Below, one piece after another: positions 34,059 to 44,791 of a stretch of 64,000 nt of DNA. Both the position numbers and the translations under genes were made by a program. The notes under the pieces were generated by a model. It ran no database searches. It was given only the letters and a program-made list of their open reading frames with translations, and was not told where the DNA came from. The stretch comes from Cladosporium sp. IMV 00045 (Eukaryota > Ascomycota > Dothideomycetes > Cladosporiales > Cladosporiaceae), in NCBI GenBank assembly GCA_001931905.2, contig MSJI02000889.1, positions 1 through 64,000 on the forward strand. Direction: 5' to 3'. Position 1 is the stretch's first letter. Each line of letters begins with the position of its first letter.

Positions 34059-37000
34059 ATGGGCTCCTTGACAGGCTCTGCCACGCAACCAACAGCGAGT
34101 CTTCCATGGAGCACCTCCACCTCGACTGCGCCCATGATTTTGGCCCGGCAAGATTCGATGTCGTACGCAAGCCAAGTTTCTGGGAGCTGGGAAAGTCCGG
34201 CTGCCGTTATTTCGCCACCTAAAGTCGAAGACTCTTTGGCTGCCTCTGCGGCACCAGCCACATACACGACCTGTGTACCTGGACAAGCTTGTTACGGCTC
34301 GGATGGGACGCTGACTACCTCGTACCCTTTTGCGACCCTTGTCAATGTAGCCCGCAGTTATGCTTTATCTCTAGCCTCTGCGCCAGGATCCATGGCCACC
34401 GGCACTGCTTCAGCGGGGTATGGATATGGTCTTGCCAGCGGTAGCGCACATGACGCCCTGTACTCAAACACGACAAATGGTCTTGCCTCATATGGGATTC
34501 CCATGCCGCCGACTGCGACGACTTCTGGTATGCCTGTTCGGGACCAACCCGGCTCAGATGCTCCGTACCCCGGGATGGCTCACGGAACGGTATTGAATGC
34601 CGGCGCATCTGGCGTATTCCTGGGTACAGCGACATCCAATGCCCAGGGTGCGTATCAAACGGCTGAAGCTGATATGCACACCGCTGAGGACGCTGGTTCG
34701 TCCCCAGCAGCTAGCGAGTCTGTTCCATTCTCTAAAGGCTTCCCGACACAAGGCTCGAATATGCAAGTAAGGCAAGCGTCGGTCGATGACTACCATGATG
34801 GCTCTGCTCATATGCCCATTAAACTACCAGCGACTACGGTTCAAAGCCAGCCGCCAAGTGTCACCGTAATACGTACTCTGCAGACGGTCACGGTCAAGCC
34901 CTCACTTCTTCGCAGAGAAGCGTCTGACCCAATCTCGAATCCCGCCACCGCGGGGGGTTACACCATGCTTGACCCAAACGCAACAGCCATGGAGACAGAA
35001 GCAGATATGGCTCGCCAAACCCGATCTGCGAAATTGCCGCCGTCAAACGCCAGTCCAACTGTGCCAGCAACCATAGCTCCCAGAGCAGCAGGGCCACAAG
35101 AAACAGTAACGTCAAACAATCTCAAAGGCGCGAATCCAAATACGCCCCCACAACCGAAAGGCAAAGGTGCGTTAAGCGGCTCGGGATCAAGCAAAGCTAC
35201 ACCGGGCGGCCAAGATGCTACCAGTAGCAAAGCTCAAAAGCCTGGCTCCACTACAAGGGGGAAATCAATTTCTGACTATCCGGACGTGATCCTTGACCCC
35301 TACGACGATAAGATGTGGGCCCAATTGACGATTGGTGTACCGCGCAAAGAATCGTCGAAGGGAAAAGGTCAGAAACCTGTCGGCGTGAAACCTGGCGACA
35401 AAGATAAACACCCCTCGCTCGGAGCCGGTATCCCACCAGGTAGCGCGGGTCAGGGCTCTCAGGGAGTCGGCACGGCATCTACTGGTAGTCGACAAAAGGG
35501 CAAGAACCCGAGCCTCTCGGGCCAGAAATCCGTCAATCAACCTGGTGGAACTGGTAAAGCTTCGAAGCAGGGAATCAGCGGTGCAGCTGGAACTGCAGAC
35601 CAAGGAAGCCAGAGTGTTGGAGCCGTTCCTGGTGGCGCCCAACAGTCGTCTGGACATGGGCAATCGGGCTTAGGTGCAAAATCTTCGCCGAGCAATTCTC
35701 TGGTCCGGAGACGGCCTGCCTTGGGACGTAAAGACACTGACTCCATTTCAAAACGATCGGCCAATCCGCAGTCACCTGGAGGCGGTGGACGAGGCGATGA
35801 AAGTGGCGAAGGTGCAGATGACGAGCGAAGTCGTATGGCCAGGTTACGCGATGAAGCTCGAGGAAAGTGGGAAAGGTTTAGAATCCGCACATCGCATGCG
35901 GATCCACCTGCTCAAATGTATCGCCCGGCTCTTCAAGGTACTCCTGGCGCTGAGCGTGCGCCATCGTACGATCGCACTCGACCTCCTCCTGATTCCGGAT
36001 CTGGCAGCGCTGCGCCCGCAACAGGCAGTGAGCACAACCCAGCCTCTGGATCCGGACCTGGCAGCGCGGCCGCCGTACCAGGCAATAGGCAAAACCAACC
36101 TCAGCAAATTGGTCGTCCGAGCGGGGATGTAAGCAATCGCGGTTCAATTGCAACACTTCCGCTCTACAGGGGCGAGCGTGACAGCAACTTACAGGTTGAT
36201 GCCGAACAACGTCCTCCATCCTATCCCGGCCCTACCGATGCATCGAACAACGGGCAAAGTCTTCCAGCGCTTGATTCTGGTAGAGATGCGTCTCCTGGTA
36301 GTGGTTCAACCCCTCAAAGCGGGTCCGGCACTGCACCAGGATCTAGGAGTCAAGGGACAGGTGGGCAGAGCTCACAAGGTCCCCGTCCGCCAGCTGGCTC
36401 TGGCCGTTCGTCACAACCAGGAAATAGCCGCCTCCTTTTCAAACGAGCAGACCGCCCGCAGTCATCTGGTCGTGGCGGAGGTGGTATTGGAAGAAGCAAT
36501 AGTTGGAGAAGCAGAAATCGCAAGCGTGAAGCCGAACAAGATTCCAGCAATCCAGGGACTGGCGGGCAGAGCTCGAGAGGGGTACGTCCGCCAGCTGGCG
36601 CTGACAGTTCGTCGAGGAGGAGAAGACCTTGCAGGCCATCCAAACTAACAGCCCACTCGCAGTCAAGCAGTGATGTGGAGTATCAAAATCGCTTTTCCCA
36701 TATGACCCCAGTCGAGAAGGCTAGAGCGATTGTCACGCCGGGTTTCAAGGATTGTGAGAGGCAAAGATTTCATCAAATTGCACAGCAAAGAGCGGAAAGT
36801 GCTTTGGTGCAAGCGCTACCCAAGTCGGACACGAGACCCGGGCCTGAAACGCACACCGGGACTGACACGCATCCCGAGCCCTACATGCAACCCGAGCCTG
36901 ACGTACAACCCGAGGCTGACATACAACACGAGCCTGAGTTGCAAACCGCGGAGCTTGACCTGCCACCTCCCTACGAAAACGACAATTGCGACGTATTTTT

Positions 37001-39032
37001 GCATCCCGAAACAAGCGATCAATCATCGGATTCTACAGCCACCCCTCCGCCGTACAGTGGGATCAATCATTCGGATGGCTCTGCCCGCGCATCAAGCAGT
37101 CAAACGACTTCAGCCAGACCCAGCACTGCTCCTAGATTTAGCAATCAGAGGTTTGTCGCGCGGGGCTCGAAAGGTCGATTTTTACCATGGGGCCATCGGG
37201 TGAGGATTACGGTGGGGTCTTCCTCTTCTTTTATAACATTTCTCAAGCGCCGCACGTTGCCACAAGAGCGAGAAGAGCAGTCTGGGTCACTGGATGCTAC
37301 CAATGATGTTTATCAAGCTGAATATGAGGAAGCAACATCACCTGAAGCCGCTGAAAGCTCACGTCTACTTGTGCGCCGTGGTAATGAACAAAGCAAAAGC
37401 AAAGACAGGAAGGACAAGAAAAAGGACAAGAAGGAAAAGAAAAAGGACAAGAAGGAGAAGAAAAAAGACAAGAAGAAGAAAAACAAGAAGGGCAAGCAGC
37501 TAGATGAGCAACCTGAGCAGGTAGATGATCAGGAAATTCACCCGTCCATCGAGCTCGGAGCGAACGAAGTACAGGCAGGACCTAGTACGCAGCTTCTTGG
37601 GCCCGCAGAAAGTGGTGGTCGTTCAGGAGCTCCAAGTCCCGGCAGTCAATCACCAGTCAGTGAATCTGAACCGGAGCCACCGCAGACTTCTCAGGACAGG
37701 AAGCGTCCGCCAACACCACCATGGCCACCCAAAAATAAGAAGCCAGAGGACTACGGTCTCGAAAGATGGAGTGACGCGCCCCCATATGATAGAAATCGAA
37801 TCATGAAAGAAGAACACAGAAAGGAAATGTACCCTGATGATTCGATCGAAGCAGAGTACCCTCCAAAGCGACCGCCGTTTATAGCATCAACCGTGTCAGG
37901 AACTAAACCCTGGACTGGAGATCGGTTGAGCTCAGATCGGCCTCGTTACTCAGTACCGGACAAAACGAGCGAGAGTATACCTTCTGATGCCTCATTGCAC
38001 AGGTCGCCGCCGAAAGACTCAAGTGGATCGGAGAGCGGGCAATCGCAATCTTCGAAAGGATCCTCCAAGCCACCATCTTCGAAAGCGCAACCTTCGAAAG
38101 CGTCCAGGCTATTTCGTCGCGCGGATCCTCCACGTGGTCCACCTCCACCATACTCGCAACCTCCTCCCGGCGGGAGCAACACACCAGGAGGTCCTAGTAA
38201 CAATCCCCCAGGCAATCCAGCCGCAGGCCCATCCGGAACGCAAGGTCAGCCTTCAGCCGGCGGCTCCAGCCCCAGCAACCCTCCACCATACCAAGGCCAA
38301 TACCACCACCGCCAAACCAACCAAAAAGACATCCCCGACGAAGGCCACACCCAACCGAAACCAGGCCAATGGCTCGCCAACACCGACACCTACCCCGACA
38401 CCCCAGACTACGCCACCCCGGACGCCCTCAGCGCAGACCTCCGCAACCAAGACGCCCAACAAGCCTTCTGGCAAAGCCACAGCGCCCAATACCAAAACGC
38501 AGACCGCACGCGCGTGCGCTCCGGCCGCTCGCGCTCAAACTCGCAAGACCAACAACCCTTCGAAGGCGCCTACCGCTCCGGCTCCCCCGGCCCCGTCCCC
38601 CCAAGCCTCATGCACCGCACCCGCCCCGCGCACGAAACCACCCTCGACAGCGACAACAGGCAAACCTTGCGCCACAGCTCCCTTCCCGGGGCGCAAATGC
38701 GTGGCTCGGCCGTCGGCATGCCGGAGCAAATGCCCGGCCACGTTGGCGGGAGTCCGCAACGACAGAGACGGTCTGCCACGCCGGGTGGAGGGCTGGATGG
38801 TGCGGCTGAGGAGAGGTCTGCTACGCCGGGGACGGAGGGAGGGGGCTCGCCTTTTAGGGGTGCGGTGGGACATCGTATTGATAGGGAGGTGGGGTCGGGG
38901 TTTAGGGGGACGACGAGGGGGAGGGGGTCGAGGGTTTTTGGGCCGAGGGAGGGGGGTGGGAGTGGTGCTGGTGGGCTTGATGGTGGGAGCGGGGGTGGGC
39001 AGGTTGAGGGGGGTGGTGAGGGTGGCGAATGA
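34059..39032 (+). CDS. Large low-complexity protein with PPxY motifs
   Basis: A single 1657-codon frame open for nearly 5 kb, far beyond chance, so the gene is real although no domain is recognised. The N-terminal ~110 residues contain the only obvious Cys pair (TTCVPGQACYG). The rest is Gly/Ser/Pro/Gln-rich and probably disordered. Visible elements are five PPxY motifs (RPPSY, LPPPY, TPPPY, PPPPY, NPPPY), hexapeptide PEPxxQ repeats near residues 935-965, a Lys/Asp run near 1110-1150, duplicated GTGGQSS...RPPAG blocks near 765 and 830, and dibasic motifs such as SRLLFKRAD, SRLFRRAD and SRLLVRRG about every 250-300 residues. No signal peptide at this start; an upstream exon is possible. The last 270 nt flip from C-rich to G-rich. 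A Rsp5-type ubiquitin ligase substrate or adaptor is one guess. Confidence 0.7.
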   Translation: MGSLTGSATQPTASLPWSTSTSTAPMILARQDSMSYASQVSGSWESPAAVISPPKVEDSLAASAAPATYTTCVPGQACYGSDGTLTTSYPFATLVNVARSYALSLASAPGSMATGTASAGYGYGLASGSAHDALYSNTTNGLASYGIPMPPTATTSGMPVRDQPGSDAPYPGMAHGTVLNAGASGVFLGTATSNAQGAYQTAEADMHTAEDAGSSPAASESVPFSKGFPTQGSNMQVRQASVDDYHDGSAHMPIKLPATTVQSQPPSVTVIRTLQTVTVKPSLLRREASDPISNPATAGGYTMLDPNATAMETEADMARQTRSAKLPPSNASPTVPATIAPRAAGPQETVTSNNLKGANPNTPPQPKGKGALSGSGSSKATPGGQDATSSKAQKPGSTTRGKSISDYPDVILDPYDDKMWAQLTIGVPRKESSKGKGQKPVGVKPGDKDKHPSLGAGIPPGSAGQGSQGVGTASTGSRQKGKNPSLSGQKSVNQPGGTGKASKQGISGAAGTADQGSQSVGAVPGGAQQSSGHGQSGLGAKSSPSNSLVRRRPALGRKDTDSISKRSANPQSPGGGGRGDESGEGADDERSRMARLRDEARGKWERFRIRTSHADPPAQMYRPALQGTPGAERAPSYDRTRPPPDSGSGSAAPATGSEHNPASGSGPGSAAAVPGNRQNQPQQIGRPSGDVSNRGSIATLPLYRGERDSNLQVDAEQRPPSYPGPTDASNNGQSLPALDSGRDASPGSGSTPQSGSGTAPGSRSQGTGGQSSQGPRPPAGSGRSSQPGNSRLLFKRADRPQSSGRGGGGIGRSNSWRSRNRKREAEQDSSNPGTGGQSSRGVRPPAGADSSSRRRRPCRPSKLTAHSQSSSDVEYQNRFSHMTPVEKARAIVTPGFKDCERQRFHQIAQQRAESALVQALPKSDTRPGPETHTGTDTHPEPYMQPEPDVQPEADIQHEPELQTAELDLPPPYENDNCDVFLHPETSDQSSDSTATPPPYSGINHSDGSARASSSQTTSARPSTAPRFSNQRFVARGSKGRFLPWGHRVRITVGSSSSFITFLKRRTLPQEREEQSGSLDATNDVYQAEYEEATSPEAAESSRLLVRRGNEQSKSKDRKDKKKDKKEKKKDKKEKKKDKKKKNKKGKQLDEQPEQVDDQEIHPSIELGANEVQAGPSTQLLGPAESGGRSGAPSPGSQSPVSESEPEPPQTSQDRKRPPTPPWPPKNKKPEDYGLERWSDAPPYDRNRIMKEEHRKEMYPDDSIEAEYPPKRPPFIASTVSGTKPWTGDRLSSDRPRYSVPDKTSESIPSDASLHRSPPKDSSGSESGQSQSSKGSSKPPSSKAQPSKASRLFRRADPPRGPPPPYSQPPPGGSNTPGGPSNNPPGNPAAGPSGTQGQPSAGGSSPSNPPPYQGQYHHRQTNQKDIPDEGHTQPKPGQWLANTDTYPDTPDYATPDALSADLRNQDAQQAFWQSHSAQYQNADRTRVRSGRSRSNSQDQQPFEGAYRSGSPGPVPPSLMHRTRPAHETTLDSDNRQTLRHSSLPGAQMRGSAVGMPEQMPGHVGGSPQRQRRSATPGGGLDGAAEERSATPGTEGGGSPFRGAVGHRIDREVGSGFRGTTRGRGSRVFGPREGGGSGAGGLDGGSGGGQVEGGGEGGE
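36835..36950 (+). repeat. In-frame 18-bp tandem repeats (PEPxxQ)
   Basis: About six imperfect units of 18 bp inside the large ORF, encoding HPEPYM, QPEPDV, QPEADI, QHEPEL and similar. Unit length is a multiple of three, so copy-number change would keep the frame. Confidence 0.7.
37393..37497 (+). repeat. Lys-rich purine repeat tract
   Basis: Almost pure A/G on the plus strand, built of units like AAGGACAAGAAGGA, encoding alternating KDKK/KEKK within the large ORF. It could act as a nuclear-localisation or nucleic-acid-binding patch. Confidence 0.7.
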
Positions 39033-39044
39033 ATGAATGAATGA
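39027..39044 (+). repeat. GAAT microsatellite spanning a stop codon
   Basis: About four tandem GAAT units. The stop codon of the large ORF (TGA, 39030-39032) lies inside it, so slippage could alter the terminal codon context. Confidence 0.8.
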
Positions 39045-40872
39045 ATGGGGGCTTAATTATATCACTGGATCATTCGATTTTTCTTGACGTATCTGCTATC
39101 ATTTCCAACGAGTTGATCTGAGTAGCTAGATCTCATTTGTCAAGTAGGATAATAATTTTCGACTTCAAGACTCTCCTTTGCCTCGAGTTTGCTGGAATGG
39201 AATCTATTTGATTTCTTCTGCTCCCCAGCCTGACACCCCAGCCTGACAGTTCTGATAAGGATGAAACATAATTCACTTTCCCGACAAAGCATGACGACTT
39301 TTGTGGTGTAATGTCTGCCCGCGCTGGGCATGGAGGGCTCATCAACAGACACCACCTCTATGCATTGCTTGGGGGGAGGCACGTCTACATCACACCCTGC
39401 ATGCGCGGACCGGCTAACATATCTTGCCGCTGGCTGAGCCGGGCTGTATGTGTTGGGGTTCATGTACCCATGGCATTTATTGTTGTACATGTGTGGCACT
39501 GCTGCTGTGGCAAGAGGGACAAGCTGATGATGATGACCGTTCTGCATCAGCTACAGGGCACGCGGGGGATATTGACGACAAGCATGCATATCGTCAGGCC
39601 CGCCGGAAGTTCATCGCAGGCACGGATAGAGCCAAGTTGGCTGTTCCCTGGCTGTTTCTTGACGATTACCCTTCACGCCAACGGCAGTGTAGGCAAGCAA
39701 TACATCAGCGATGCCCACTGCATCCGATTTCGCCATCTCCGAAACAGCACCAATGCGAGTCTTTCAACAGAAGCAGTGCCCTACCATGTCGAACGACGAA
39801 TGCCCAGTACCACCGGTGATTTCGCGGCGCAACAATCAATGCCGGTGCCTGGCGTGGTGAAGTCTCAGCCGTACGATTTCTCCCCGGAGGCCCGTCTCTC
39901 TCCACGGCCCACAGCCCACACGCGATGCCAATGTTTCGCGCGAGCGACTGTCAACCTGGAGGGCAGAGCAGTTCCGGTCCGTGCAGAGGCCGGGTGAGCG
40001 ATTGCCGAGCCTTGTTAGAGTAGAGAGCTGTGAGCACTACCGACCTACTGCGTTATTCGTCCCACTGTTTTTTTGCTGCTTGGGACGAAAGAGGAGATTA
40101 TCTACGTGCTGTGTGCGGGATCGGAGGAGAATGCTTTCGGAGGGAGATGTCCTTCCAGACAGACAAGACGGCAAGCAAGACAAGATTCCCATGTCCAGAT
40201 GACGGGCTCGCTCCTCCACTTTCTTCCTTGCGTGCAGCAGCAAATTCCCCACCCCCGGAGAGGGATGGAAAGTTGGAAGGAGGAAAAATGGCACTAAAAG
40301 TCGACAGTCACCCAACCTGCACCCCACATGGCCGCCATGGAGTCGAGATGGTGCCGGAATGGCCTGCTCTGCGAACATCGTCGGCCTTTGCTTTTTTGGT
40401 GGAAGAGGGAAAGACGATGATGCTGCTGCCCTTGTCTTGCCCTTTTCGTGCCCTCAGCAGGGAGGGACAGAGAAATAGCCGATATATCCTCATAATAAAC
40501 CTCCCCACCTCGTCGTCCGTTTTGCTCTCTCTCACTTTTTCCGCCTGACAATTCCTGTTTCCGCCGCTTCATCACCAAGTACATATACCGGGCCATTTAC
40601 CCGCTTCGCCTACCACGTTACCGATTTCAGTACCACCACCACTGCTGTGCTGTATGCCTCTCACACACACGCAATAGAGATACACCCAGCCTCGTCATCC
40701 ACATATCACCAGCCGCACCAAAGATCAGGAACAGGTCTCACAACCAAACCAAAAAGCCAATCTACATCAAACGCCAAAGAAAGAGAGACCCCACGAACCC
40801 GGCTCCTGTGCCACCCACACAACCACATCCACACTACTCAAACTTCATTCCCCGAAACCAAAAACATACATC
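39033..40872. other. Gene-poor stretch before gluconokinase
   Basis: No convincing gene; open frames of up to ~230 codons lack domains and overlap on both strands. The last ~250 nt are C/A-rich, as in a fungal 5' leader, and probably belong to the gluconokinase transcript. Confidence 0.45.
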
Positions 40873-41888
40873 ATGTCCACCACAACCGCCACCCTCTCAT
40901 CATCCAAAACCTCCGCCCTCCCACCGACCCCGCCAAACGACTCCCCCTCCCCAGAGCTGTCTTGCACCAACGACAGCAGCAAACTCCCCGCCATGCCCAC
41001 CGCTCACGCCCCCGCTCTCTCCGCCGTCCCGCCACCGCCGTCCGATTACAAGCACATTTGGGTCATTACTGGTCCCGCTGGATGTGGTAAGACGAGTGTT
41101 GCCGAGTATTTGCATCAGACTTATGAGATGCCTTATTTGGAGGGCGATACTGTGAGTTATTAATTCTCTTGTCGCGAGTTGATTTCTTAATGGGTTTGAT
41201 GGTTGTGGTTTGGTCGTGTTCGTGATATGTATGCGTGGTCGGACGACGAGATGATCCTACAACCTGATCGTTGTTTGGTATTCATTCTCGATCGAGTCCA
41301 TGCGATCGGTTCGCCACAACCACCACACCATCCATCTCACCACAAACCCCAATCACAAATCATCAACCCGTCTAGCAACAATCACTAACTCGCGGTTTTT
41401 CCCCTGGACAGTACCACACCCCCGCCAACATCGCCAAAATGGCCCGCGGCGAACCACTCACCGACGCCGACCGCTGGGACTGGCTAATCCTTCTGCGCGA
41501 CACGGCGATCAAAACCCTCCTCGAATCTCAACCCAACCTGACCACCAGCACCAACACCACCGACCCAGCAACCCCCACCGGCGTCCTCCTAACCTGCTCC
41601 GCCCTCAAGCGCAAATACCGCGACATCCTGCGCCTGGCCTCGCTGCAACACCCCTCCATCAAAGTGCACTTTGTGTTTCTGCGGGCTGATGAGGCGTTGC
41701 TGATGGACCGTGTGCGCGCGCGGAAGAACCACTACATGAAAGACTACATGGTGCGCAGCCAGTTTGAGAGTTTGGAGGCGCCGGCGGGCGATGAGGGGGA
41801 TGTGCTTGGCGTCGAGGCCGGGGGGACGTCAAGTGAGGTGCAAGAGTTGGCGAGGGGGGTGGTGGAGGGGGTTATGAGGGGGGAGTAG
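40873..41888 (+). CDS. Gluconokinase (gluconate kinase)
   Basis: Two exons, 40873-41151 and 41412-41888 (260-nt intron), 251 residues. A Ser/Pro-rich N-terminal extension of about 55 residues precedes the kinase domain. The P-loop GPAGCGKTS is followed by YLEGDT, joined across the intron to YHTPANIAKMARGEPLTDAD and RWDWL, the signature of thermoresistant gluconokinase; TCSALKRKYRD follows. It phosphorylates gluconate to 6-phosphogluconate for the pentose phosphate pathway. After HFVFLRADEALLMDRVRARK comes an inserted acidic/Gly loop before the C-terminal helix. The coding strand flips from C-rich to G-rich at about 41685. It is convergent with the 14-3-3-like gene. Confidence 0.92.
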
Positions 41889-42704
41889 AGTCTTGATGAC
41901 GTCTTTTCCTTTTTTTCCTTTTTCCTCTCTTTCCGTTCTTCTTGTCCCCTTTTTGTCTCTTGTCCCCTTGTTTCTTGATGGGGTTTCTGGGTGGCGTATC
42001 AGAGGAGTCATTTACGAAATTTGCTACAAGGCGGAGCTTCTTCTCCCTCTTCCTTCCTTCCTTGTGCAGAGGTTGTCTGTCACTTGGCAATTAGATACCT
42101 ACAACTATACCATCCGTGTGTTGACTACTCATTTCTTTCCTCCCTCTAGGGATTTTTTCCACCCTTTTGTCTTTTTGGCTTTTCCTTGTGTCGTACAAAA
42201 GTCGACGATGTTTTTAAAAGGTAAAAGTTCCGTACTCCATCAACAGAAGGGAAATCATGTCCTCGCTCTCTTCCATCCACTGCCTTCTCGCGCGCGTAGT
42301 CGGTGTTCGACTTGCACCATCAGCTTCTTCGTTTTTTTTTTTTTTTGTTTTTTTTTGTTGTATCAGACGTGGCGCGTTTTCTGCATGAAATTGATGAAGG
42401 GCAGGTGAGGTTGAGGCGTGGACAGATCAGGCAAGAAGTGTGCAAAAGTGGATTGTTAGAGGGGGGTAAACTGTGTTTCTCGCGTCTTTCTCCGCTCCCG
42501 TCTTCTTCGAGCGTACGCATGCAATACCGAACGGCGATTGGCGGTCCGCCTCTTCTCTTGTCTTGTCTTCTCCAATGGCCTTTTGTTCCCTTTTTTTCGT
42601 CTCTTCAAATTTTCGTTTCTTCAACCTGCGCAACCCTCACCAGCTAATACCACCACCCCCCCTTCCCTCCTTCATATACACACCCATCCATCCATTCCAT
42701 CAAC
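41889..42704. other. Convergent intergenic region
   Basis: Strongly pyrimidine-rich on the plus strand, including T runs near 41910-41960 and 42330-42357, consistent with 3' UTR and terminator sequence. No gene is seen. Confidence 0.5.
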
Positions 42705-44791
42705 TCAAACCCCGCCCACCCTCCTCCCCCCGTTCAAATGCCCCTTCCCTTTCTTCTTACCCCCGCCCTCGCCCGCCCCCAACGCCCTCGAACTCGAAGC
42801 AATCACTTCCAGTGCTCGCAGCACCGCTCTCCGCCTATCGAGAGTTTCGCGCCGAGGGTCGGCGGAGCTGGCGTTGGAGTTTGAACTCGCGTTTCGGGAA
42901 GGAGTGGTCGGCGGGATGGTTAGGGGTGGGGGACAGGCGGTTTTCGTTTTGGGTTTGGGTTTGGGCTTGGGGGGGAGGCGGAGGGGGCGGTGGGTTGTTT
43001 GGGTTGGGGTATTTGTTTGAGGGGGAGGGGGGAGGGGGGTATTAGGTTCGGTTTTGAGTTTGTGATGGGATGGGAGGGGAATTTTAGTTGTGCGTGTGTT
43101 TTCTCGGGCGGGTGGGTTTGGTCGTGGGTTGGGGTTTGTTTTGTTCCGAATTGTGTTTCTCAGTTCTTGCTCGTCGATGCCGACGATGGTGGGTTTAGGG
43201 GCGCTGATTCTGGCGAGGAAAATCAGCACCTCTTCCTTTCTTGCCTTTCTGTCCTTTCCTTTCCTGGTTTCTTTCTCCCTCATGCACACACACACCTCTC
43301 ACACCTCTCTCAGACAACACCTCACCCCCTCTGCTCCCTCCGATGCCGCACGTACCCTTCAACAGGCGTATGTTGCCGACTACTCGCGCTCTGGCTGCGG
43401 CGTCTGTAGAGTTCCTGCTCGGCGGCTTCGAGCGCACGGCGTTTGGCCGCTTTGTCGGATTTCGCACTTGCGCTGGCGCGGCTGCTCAGTCGGCTGTCCG
43501 GAGGTGATATCGTGGTCGGGGCGGTAGTTGTTGCGCGGTCATTCTCGCGTTCCGACGTTTCTTGCGACGGGTCTTCGGGCACGGTTGAGAGGCGGTCGGG
43601 CGTGCTGCGGTGGTGGTGGTGGAAGTCGGGTGGTTCGATTGATGCGCGGCGTGTTGTTGTTGTGCTGGGTGGGGAGAGGGCGATGGTGCGGTCGATGGGT
43701 GGGAGGGTTCGAGGGTGTTGCTGCTGCTGTTGCTGATGCTGATGCTGCTGTTGGGGTAGCTGTGGGTTGCTGCTAGGAGCGTTAAGATTCGGGCTTGATT
43801 CGTTCGAGCCTCGTTTTACAATACCGCCCAGGGCTTGCACGATGGCTGCTGCGTCTGCGAATTCTTCGTCGTCTAAACCTTCGCTCGAGGTGTACACTTC
43901 TTTGATCGTGCGGGCTGCGAGGGTTCGTGCTTGCTCGTGTTCTTTGAGGCAGTCCCATAGGAATGCTGCATGTTCGAGGGTCACTGCTAGGCGCAAAGCA
44001 TGGGCGGGCGGGAGTAATGTTGTCGCCAGATGCTGGGTAGCTTCAAAGTGCTCGCGCGTCATTGGTACGAAGTTGAGCGGTGGCAACAGAAACGATGCCG
44101 CAGCCTGCGGTGAAGGGATCTTGATGGGCTTGAGGCCCGGTGGACGAGATGGCGTTCGATTCGCTTCTGTTGGAATCGGCGGCAATGCTTCAGCGGGCGG
44201 AGGCGACGTCGGCGACGAATATGGATTGGTGATGTATGACGCTTCTGATGCGATCGACGGTATGGGGTCGCGCAACCCATTCTTGCTTGATCTCCGCCGT
44301 CGAGCACCATTGCCACCTTTGCCGTTCCCAGGTGATGCGCTCAACGGTCGCCCGGCTTGACCGTTGTTCTGTTTCGGTGAACGATTGCTTGAGGGTGGGC
44401 TTCCAGACGAGCTCGACCATCTTCTAGTCCCGTTGATTGGTGGATGATTGTGGAACAAGCAGAAGATGTGATATAGTGACGCTCTCAACTTGGCCGCCAT
44501 GACCCGGCATTCGGAGCCTTGCTCACCATTCTGACAGCGCGGTAGAACATACACCTCCGTGATCGAAAGACCTTCGCGCGCGAGCCAAATGATCTGATGA
44601 TACAGTTGCAATGACTTGGTATCTCGGGTGACGTCGAGTTTGCGAAGTCTCTTAGCTCGATAGAGCTTCTGAGACAGCAATATTGAGAGCCCGAGAACTT
44701 GGTACAGGGACGCTGCAAGCACTGGACTTTCCTTCTCGGCGTCCCGGGCAAGACGTCCCAGGATCTTCTCTTCAATCTGGGAAATGGCCAT
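42705..44791 (-). CDS. Divergent 14-3-3-like protein with disordered tail
   Basis: The N-terminal half matches 14-3-3 helices: LARDAEKESPVLAASLYQVL, AKLRASLYHIFCLF, and further on HALRLAVTLEHAAFLWDCLK with DDEEFADAAAIVQALGG. A Ser/Pro/Asn-rich insert of about 100 residues separates the halves. The tail has a poly-Gln/His run (QQQHQHQQQQQQH), a His run and charged RRRS segments. The first exon (44791-43356) can stop at 43322, but a GTACGT donor (43355) and CGCCAG acceptor (43210) join in phase to a second exon (43209-42705), giving 646 residues that end in a Lys/Gly-rich tail. I favour the two-exon model because its phase fits and its 3' end shows the C-to-G flip seen in other genes here. Partners are unknown. 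Confidence 0.65.

Noticed and set aside
37987..39036. 349-codon plus-strand frame inside the large ORF
   Set aside because: Arg/Pro/Thr-rich out-of-frame shadow of the low-complexity gene; no independent start or domain.
39311..39997. 228-codon plus-strand frame upstream of gluconokinase
   Set aside because: No recognisable family, overlaps several other open frames, and lacks gene-like composition.
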